From positions 1-6,152 of the forward strand of contig CALBDS010000049.1 in NCBI GenBank assembly GCA_937927415.1: a DNA stretch of 6,152 bases, given 5' to 3'. The notes under the pieces were generated by a model. That model was not told the DNA's origin. It saw only the letters and a program-made list of their open reading frames with translations, and searched no databases. Each line of letters opens with the position of its first letter. Position 1 is the stretch's first letter. Positions 1 through 4,009 of this stretch are shown piece by piece. Origin of the DNA: an uncultured Rhodospirillaceae bacterium (lineage in GTDB: Bacteria; Pseudomonadota; Alphaproteobacteria; Azospirillales; Azospirillaceae). Made by a program: the position numbers and the translations under genes.

Positions 1-823
1 TGCGCCAGAGGATCGGCGCCCCGTAGGCGCCGAGCGCGCCGGGGGTGAAGTTGATGATCGTCACCTCGCCGTCGTCGCACACCGGCGGCTGGCCGTCGGC
101 GGTGGGCACCGGCCGCCACTCCGGCGTGTCGCCGTCGAGCGTGTAGGTGCAGCGGCGGTCGCGGGTGGCCAGCTCGGTGGTGCGGTCGCGCCGGTCGCCG
201 GCCGCAGCCGGGAGGGCGGTGGCCTGACCGTTCAGGGTGGCGAGGTAGTCCTCAGGATAGCGCCAGCGCACCTCGACGTGGTGGGTGCGCTTGTGGGTCT
301 CGACGTTCAGGTCGTATTTCCGCTCGCTGGTGAAGAGGGAAATCTGCTGGTTGAGGCCGGCCCGGCGCGGCATGAAGGCGATGCACTCGGTGCGCTGCGC
401 GCCCTTGCCGAAGCTGTAGGGCTGGTGCGGGATCCACACCTGGGCGCCGGGGGCGACGATGTCGCGCACCACCTCGCCCGGCTTCAGGCAGACCAGCGTC
501 TGGTTCCCCTCGGCCATGTAGACGAGGTATTGCAGGTCGGGCTGGTACCAGTATTCGCAGCTCTTGCCCTTGAAGCAGGTCAGCGTCGGCAGATCGAGGG
601 CCGCCTCGTTGGCCTGCCCCACCCAATTGCGGGTCTGCGCCCGCGACGGCCGCGGCCCCGCCTTCTCCTTCGGCTCGCGCTCCATCGCCGTCGGCGGGAT
701 GTGCAGGTTGGCCAGCGTGTAGGGGCGTTGCGGAATGGCGGGACCGGCGGCTGGCGCCGAGGACGGCTCGGTGGCGCAGGCGGCGAGCAGCGGCAGCGCC
801 AGCAGGGAAACCGGGAGTCTCAT
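1..823 (-). CDS. trbG: TrbG, VirB9-like core-complex lipoprotein (C-terminus cut by window edge)
   Basis: VirB9/TrbG family: a periplasmic subunit of the outer-membrane core complex that contacts the VirB10/TrbI subunit. I translated 274 residues from the ATG at 823; the frame is still open at base 1, so an estimated few tens of C-terminal residues are missing. Residues 1-16 form a lipoprotein signal (hydrophobic stretch, then lipobox L-A-A-C with Cys16). A Pro/Ala-rich linker follows. The VirB9 N-terminal beta domain spans about 90-195: YLVYMAEG (100-107), LKPGE (113-117), W130, TSERKYDLNVET (165-176), VRWRYPED (185-192). The VirB9 linker and C-terminal domain start with TYTLDGDTPEWRPVP (226-240) and DDGEVTIINF (250-259). 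The start overlaps the trbF stop as ATGA, with GGAG 8 bases upstream. Oddities: six cysteines besides the lipobox one (83, 89, 112, 147, 225, 249), allowing disulfides. The family call is firm; outer-membrane lipidation is inferred. Confidence 0.9.
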   Translation of the reverse strand, partial: MRLPVSLLALPLLAACATEPSSAPAAGPAIPQRPYTLANLHIPPTAMEREPKEKAGPRPSRAQTRNWVGQANEAALDLPTLTCFKGKSCEYWYQPDLQYLVYMAEGNQTLVCLKPGEVVRDIVAPGAQVWIPHQPYSFGKGAQRTECIAFMPRRAGLNQQISLFTSERKYDLNVETHKRTHHVEVRWRYPEDYLATLNGQATALPAAAGDRRDRTTELATRDRRCTYTLDGDTPEWRPVPTADGQPPVCDDGEVTIINFTPGALGAYGAPILWR

Positions 824-1590
824 GGCTGGGGCTCCATCGTTTCGGACGGGGAAATGGGGTGGGCTTTGGCCGGCTCCTTCGTCTCGGCCTTCAGCGGCGT
901 GCCGCTGGGCTCGGAGAAGCCGGAGATCGACACGCCGTCGAGCGCGCCCTCGCGCGACGGGCCGTCCACAGTGACCACGGCGGCGCTCATCATCGCCTTC
1001 GCGCGCGGCTTGAAGTCCCGGTACACCGTCTCCGTCCACACCACGTAGAAGGCGGTAGCGCCGGTCTTCGGGTCGGCCTCGCGCTCCTGGACGCGGACGT
1101 CGGCGACGTCGCGGGTCCAGCCCTCGGCCGGGGCGAGGTCGGCCGCCAGCAGGGCGTCCCACTTGCGCTCGGCGCCGCCGGTCAGCCGGGCGCGGGCGGC
1201 GGCGCGGTCCCTGGCCAGCATCACCGGGTCGGTGCCGATCTGCCGCTGCCAGCGGACGAACCACTGGACGGCGTTGATCCGGACGCCCTTGGTCACGGTG
1301 ATGGTGTTGTCGAGCAGCACGAGGCGCTGGTGGCCGTCCATCGCCTGCTCGACGCGGTAGACCGGCTTGTACCGGGCGATCTCCACCAGCTTGCCGGCGA
1401 TGCGCAGGTTGTCCCAGGTCATCAGCGAGCCCCAGGACAGGCCGAGCACGGCCAGGGCGAAGGTCCAGCGCTTCAGCCGCAGCGCCTTGGCCTCGCGGCT
1501 GGCGCGGTAGGTCATGGCGGCGAGGTACTTCGCACTGTCGGGCACGGCCGCCGGCGGCGGGTCGTAGACGTTGACGACGCGCTCCTTCAT
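820..1590 (-). CDS. trbF: TrbF, VirB8-like inner-membrane subunit
   Basis: 256 residues with VirB8/TrbF architecture: a short cytoplasmic N-terminus, one transmembrane helix at about residues 42-58 (flanked by K40-R41), and a periplasmic NTF2-like domain to about residue 225. Family-type features are the NVYDPP start, an Ala/Arg-rich cytoplasmic segment (KYLAAMTYRASREAKALRLKR in outline, 21-41), the helical region around 102-135 (VRINAVQWFVRW...DPVMLARDRA), the strand FYVVWTETVYRD (181-192), and the final strands around 200-225. VirB8 proteins nucleate the inner-membrane complex and contact VirB6, VirB9 and VirB10 homologues. I chose the ATG at 1590 because it forms an ATGA overlap with the trbL stop and has AAGGAG 11 bases upstream; an ATG at 1695 is in frame but lies deep inside trbL. 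After the domain there is a tail of about 30 residues rich in Pro, Glu and Lys that looks disordered. The sequence is diverged from RP4 TrbF, so the call rests on architecture plus gene order. Confidence 0.87.
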   Translation of the reverse strand: MKERVVNVYDPPPAAVPDSAKYLAAMTYRASREAKALRLKRWTFALAVLGLSWGSLMTWDNLRIAGKLVEIARYKPVYRVEQAMDGHQRLVLLDNTITVTKGVRINAVQWFVRWQRQIGTDPVMLARDRAAARARLTGGAERKWDALLAADLAPAEGWTRDVADVRVQEREADPKTGATAFYVVWTETVYRDFKPRAKAMMSAAVVTVDGPSREGALDGVSISGFSEPSGTPLKAETKEPAKAHPISPSETMEPQP

Positions 1591-2900
1591 GACGGGTCGA
1601 TCTCCTTGTCGTCGGCGCGGCGATCCGTTCCGGGCGTCTTGCCCGGCGGGTCCTGCGGCCGTTCGGTGGTGTTGGAGGCGGTGCGGCGCAACCACGACTC
1701 TTCGCCGCCCCAGCGTTCGATGAGCCGGCTGGCCTGCCCACGGGTGAGAGTGGCATCGACGGCGCGGCCGGCGGCGAGGCGGTCGAGTTCGCCGCGCTGG
1801 GCGTCGGTCATCGGTTTGTCCCAGCCGCTGCCGCGCGGAGCCGAGGCCCGGGAGCCACCAAAGCGGCCGGCCGGGTAACGGCGCCCGGCGGAATCACCGC
1901 CGGTCCCGCCACCAGCGCCGCCCCCGGTCCCGCCAGTGCTGCCGACGGACGCGGTTGCACCAGTCGTCACATGACGCAGGCCGCTCCACAGCGCCGACGC
2001 ACCGACGGCGAGGCTGCCGGGCGCCCCGGTGGTCGCGGCCGCCGCCCCGGCCATGGTGCGCATGCCGAGCCAGCCGGCGGTCCACAGGGCGGCCAGCGCC
2101 GTCATGCCGTCCATCACCGGGCCACCGTTGACCAGGCCGGCGGCAGCGCGCGGCGCCTTGATCGCCAGCACGAAGATGGCGGCCGAGAGCACCGCCACCC
2201 CGAAGGCCTGGGCCAGCGTCGGCGTGCCGGTGAAGGTCAGCGCCAGCAGGGTCGCGGCGCACATGGCGATGACGCAGCCGAGCACCAGCAGCTTGAGCGC
2301 GGTGGCGGCGATGTAGCCGATGGCGCGCTCGGCCACGAAGCTGGTCGGTCCCAGCACGGCGAAGGGGATGGCGAGGTAGGCGGCCAGCGACAGCAGCCGG
2401 TATTCCAGGAAGGCGAGGAACACCTGGATGGCCAGGATGCAGAAGCTGACGATCACCACCAGGGCGGCCAGCAGGAAGATGACGATCTCGACGAAGTTCA
2501 GGAAGAAATCGACCGGCCCCAGCATCTCCTTGACGCGCTGCATCAGCGGGATCACCGCCTGGATGCCGAGGTGGGCGATGTAGCCGGGGTCGTCGAGGGC
2601 GAAGCCGCCGCCAGGGCCGAGGTTGAGTCCCTGCTGGGCGGCGGCCTGCATCAGCGCGGCGGAGCCGGCGGGAAACCACTCGACCAACGCGCCGATGGCG
2701 GCGAACTTCAGCAGCATGCGCAGGAAGGGGCCGTGCACCGCCGCCTTGCCCTCGAACAGCCAGAGCAGCAGCGCCAGCGTGTAGGACAGCATCATCAGCA
2801 GGCGCAGCGCCGCCTGCACGTCGGGCCCGAGCAGGCCGAGGCCGGTGACCACGGCGGCGGTGAGCTGGTGCAGGACGACCGAGAGGGCGCTGACGTCCAT
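1587..2900 (-). CDS. trbL: TrbL, VirB6-like polytopic inner-membrane channel subunit with extended C-terminal tail
   Basis: 437 residues. TrbL/VirB6 proteins form part of the inner-membrane substrate conduit. Hydrophobic segments are seen at about 31-49, 60-76, 133-163, 164-184, 193-223 and 231-248, with a weaker one at 264-288. A soluble loop (about 80-130) contains a Gly/Pro-rich stretch, and the P-A-AAGLVNGG region (250-260) is followed by an Ala/Gly-rich segment. A Gly/Thr-rich linker (318-336) leads to a hydrophilic tail of about 100 residues. Residues 362-397 of the tail hold KPMTDAQRGELDRLAA and LTRGQASRLIERW, which resemble the short DUF3072-type motif (see findings). The start ATG at 2900 lies 6 bases after the upstream small gene's stop, with GGGAG 9 bases upstream. 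The stop overlaps the trbF start. The TrbL call is supported by topology and by its place between trbJ and trbF; the function of the tail is unknown. Confidence 0.9.
   Translation of the reverse strand: MDVSALSVVLHQLTAAVVTGLGLLGPDVQAALRLLMMLSYTLALLLWLFEGKAAVHGPFLRMLLKFAAIGALVEWFPAGSAALMQAAAQQGLNLGPGGGFALDDPGYIAHLGIQAVIPLMQRVKEMLGPVDFFLNFVEIVIFLLAALVVIVSFCILAIQVFLAFLEYRLLSLAAYLAIPFAVLGPTSFVAERAIGYIAATALKLLVLGCVIAMCAATLLALTFTGTPTLAQAFGVAVLSAAIFVLAIKAPRAAAGLVNGGPVMDGMTALAALWTAGWLGMRTMAGAAAATTGAPGSLAVGASALWSGLRHVTTGATASVGSTGGTGGGAGGGTGGDSAGRRYPAGRFGGSRASAPRGSGWDKPMTDAQRGELDRLAAGRAVDATLTRGQASRLIERWGGEESWLRRTASNTTERPQDPPGKTPGTDRRADDKEIDPS
1602..1607 (-). promoter_or_regulatory. Ribosome binding site of trbF
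   Basis: Reads AAGGAG on the minus strand, 11 bases before the ATG at 1590, within the last codons of trbL. It decides for the 1590 start over the in-frame ATG at 1695, which has no comparable signal supported by context and would give a 105-base longer overlap with trbL. Confidence 0.65.
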
Positions 2901-2906
2901 GGCCGG

Positions 2907-3101
2907 TCACTCCCGCACGGGGTGGGCCGGTACCGGCCGCTCATACCGGCCGATGCCCTCCCAGGCCGGGTTGCTGCGTTCCAGCCGCTCCAGGGCGGAC
3001 GCGCCATCATCGGAGCGGACGTACAGCACCAGAGCGATGGCGCCAACGATGCTGACAAACAGCATGGCGCCGAGGGCGAGGACAATGTGCCGGATGCCCA
3101 T
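2907..3101 (-). CDS. Small single-pass membrane protein in the trbK position, function unknown
   Basis: 64 residues beginning MGIRHIVLALGAM. Residues about 6-27 form one strong hydrophobic helix. It is followed by a charged tail with alternating acidic and basic residues (DDGASALERLERSN, 31-44), a WEGIGRYERP segment (47-56) and a Pro-containing end. There is no cysteine, so it is not a lipoprotein, and I see no obvious signal-peptidase site. The gene lies 2 bases after trbJ and 6 bases before trbL, with GGGGAG 6 bases upstream of its ATG, so it is almost certainly translated. In RP4 and Ti-type trb operons the trbJ-trbL gap holds trbK, an entry-exclusion protein. By position this could play that role, but RP4 TrbK is a lipoprotein and I do not recognise sequence similarity. 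It could instead be an accessory membrane subunit of the transfer machine. Confidence 0.8.
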   Translation of the reverse strand: MGIRHIVLALGAMLFVSIVGAIALVLYVRSDDGASALERLERSNPAWEGIGRYERPVPAHPVRE

Positions 3102-3103
3102 GT

Positions 3104-4009
3104 TCAGCTCCCCGGTGCGCCGTAGGTGTCGAGACCCTGCCAGTTGATGCGGGTGTGCTGGCGGGCGCGCTCGACGGCGGCCTGCTCGTAGTCGAGCTGG
3201 GCTTCCGCCGCCCGGTGGTGGGCCGCCTGCATCATCAGGAGCTGGCCGGCGACCTCGGCGTTGAGCAGCGTCGCCTGGGTGCCGGCGTCGATGGCGCAGG
3301 TCTGGCCGTCGCACGCCTTCAGCGCCGCCATCAGCGCCCGGGCGCGGGCCGGATAGTCCTCGATCCCGGTCATGACGTCGGCCGAGACCAGCTTGCTGGC
3401 CCGGCTGGCCGCACGGGCGAGGCGCGCCTGCTCGGCCTGATGCTCCGCCAGGGCCTCGGCGGTCATGCCCTCGGGCAGGGCGTCGGGGTAGAGGTCGGCG
3501 AACTGCTGGCCGACGCCGTCCAGGCTCCACAGCACCCGGTCCACCAGGCCAGCCACGCGGCGGGCGTCCCCGAGCCGAACGGCCACCGCGACGCGGGTGT
3601 CGAGATCCGACAGTCGCCGCATGCGGATCATGTTGTCGATCTGGGTGAGCATGTGCGCGGTCTGGGCAATGATCTCGACCTCCTGGCGCTGGACCATCTC
3701 CTCGACGACGCGCGGCCGGCTCTCCACGATCGGGCAGCCGGGCGCCTGGGAGCCGCCGCTCCCCGTCACGCCGGATGCGGCCCCCATGACGGCTCCGGCG
3801 GCTCCGCCGGTGACGTAGCCGGCAACGACGGACAGCGCGGTGCCGAACAGCCCGTCGCTCTCCTCGGAGAAGCAGCCGCCTCCGCCACCACCGCCGAAGA
3901 AGCTGTTGAGCAACCCGCCCAGGAAGGCGTGGGCCGGAGGCGGGCCGGCGGTCAGGCCGACCGTGAGGGCGAGCGCCGCCGTGGCGGCGCGCAGGGTGCG
4001 GGTCCTCAT
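3104..4009 (-). CDS. trbJ: TrbJ, VirB5-like exported conjugation protein
   Basis: 301 residues. TrbJ proteins are secreted and are related in role to VirB5, a minor pilus-associated or channel-associated subunit. Residues 1-28 form a Sec signal peptide: basic MRTRTLR, hydrophobic core, cleavage probably after AHA28. The mature start has seven glycines in a row (39-45) and Cys46, then a hydrophobic Gly/Ala-rich stretch (56-86) with glycines spaced every four residues. From about 95 the protein is mainly helical, as expected for the family: VVEEMVQRQEVEIIAQTAHMLTQID in outline (101-125), then helices across 183-210, 220-232 and 243-284. It ends INWQGLDTYGAPGS. Cysteines 92, 233 and 238 could pair; CDGQTC at 233-238 is a close pair. 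The start ATG overlaps the trbE stop (ATGA) and has AAGGAG 7 bases upstream. The family call rests on the signal peptide, helical content and order between trbE and trbL; the glycine-rich insert looks unusual to me. Confidence 0.85.
   Translation of the reverse strand: MRTRTLRAATAALALTVGLTAGPPPAHAFLGGLLNSFFGGGGGGGCFSEESDGLFGTALSVVAGYVTGGAAGAVMGAASGVTGSGGSQAPGCPIVESRPRVVEEMVQRQEVEIIAQTAHMLTQIDNMIRMRRLSDLDTRVAVAVRLGDARRVAGLVDRVLWSLDGVGQQFADLYPDALPEGMTAEALAEHQAEQARLARAASRASKLVSADVMTGIEDYPARARALMAALKACDGQTCAIDAGTQATLLNAEVAGQLLMMQAAHHRAAEAQLDYEQAAVERARQHTRINWQGLDTYGAPGS
3108..3113 (-). promoter_or_regulatory. Ribosome binding site of the small membrane-protein gene
   Basis: Reads GGGGAG on the minus strand, 6 bases before the ATG at 3101 and at the end of trbJ. 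Its good spacing is the main evidence that the 64-residue frame is a real gene starting at 3101, rather than the end of a longer spurious frame that runs through trbJ. Confidence 0.7.

Noticed and set aside
1..60. GC-rich inverted repeats around gcgcc/ggcgc that might form a terminator hairpin
   Set aside because: They lie inside the trbG coding frame, which stays open, and have no T-tract in either orientation. Such palindromes are common by chance in DNA this GC-rich.
820..1695. Longer trbF beginning at an ATG at 1695
   Set aside because: The extra residues are out-of-frame trbL sequence, rich in Arg and Pro. The ATG at 1590 has the ATGA overlap and a good ribosome binding site, and begins the VirB8-like N-terminus.
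1971..3125. Long plus-strand open frame opposite trbL and the small gene
   Set aside because: Antisense shadow: low-complexity Gln/Gly/Arg/Asp-rich translation, no domain, and it runs across three real gene junctions on the other strand.
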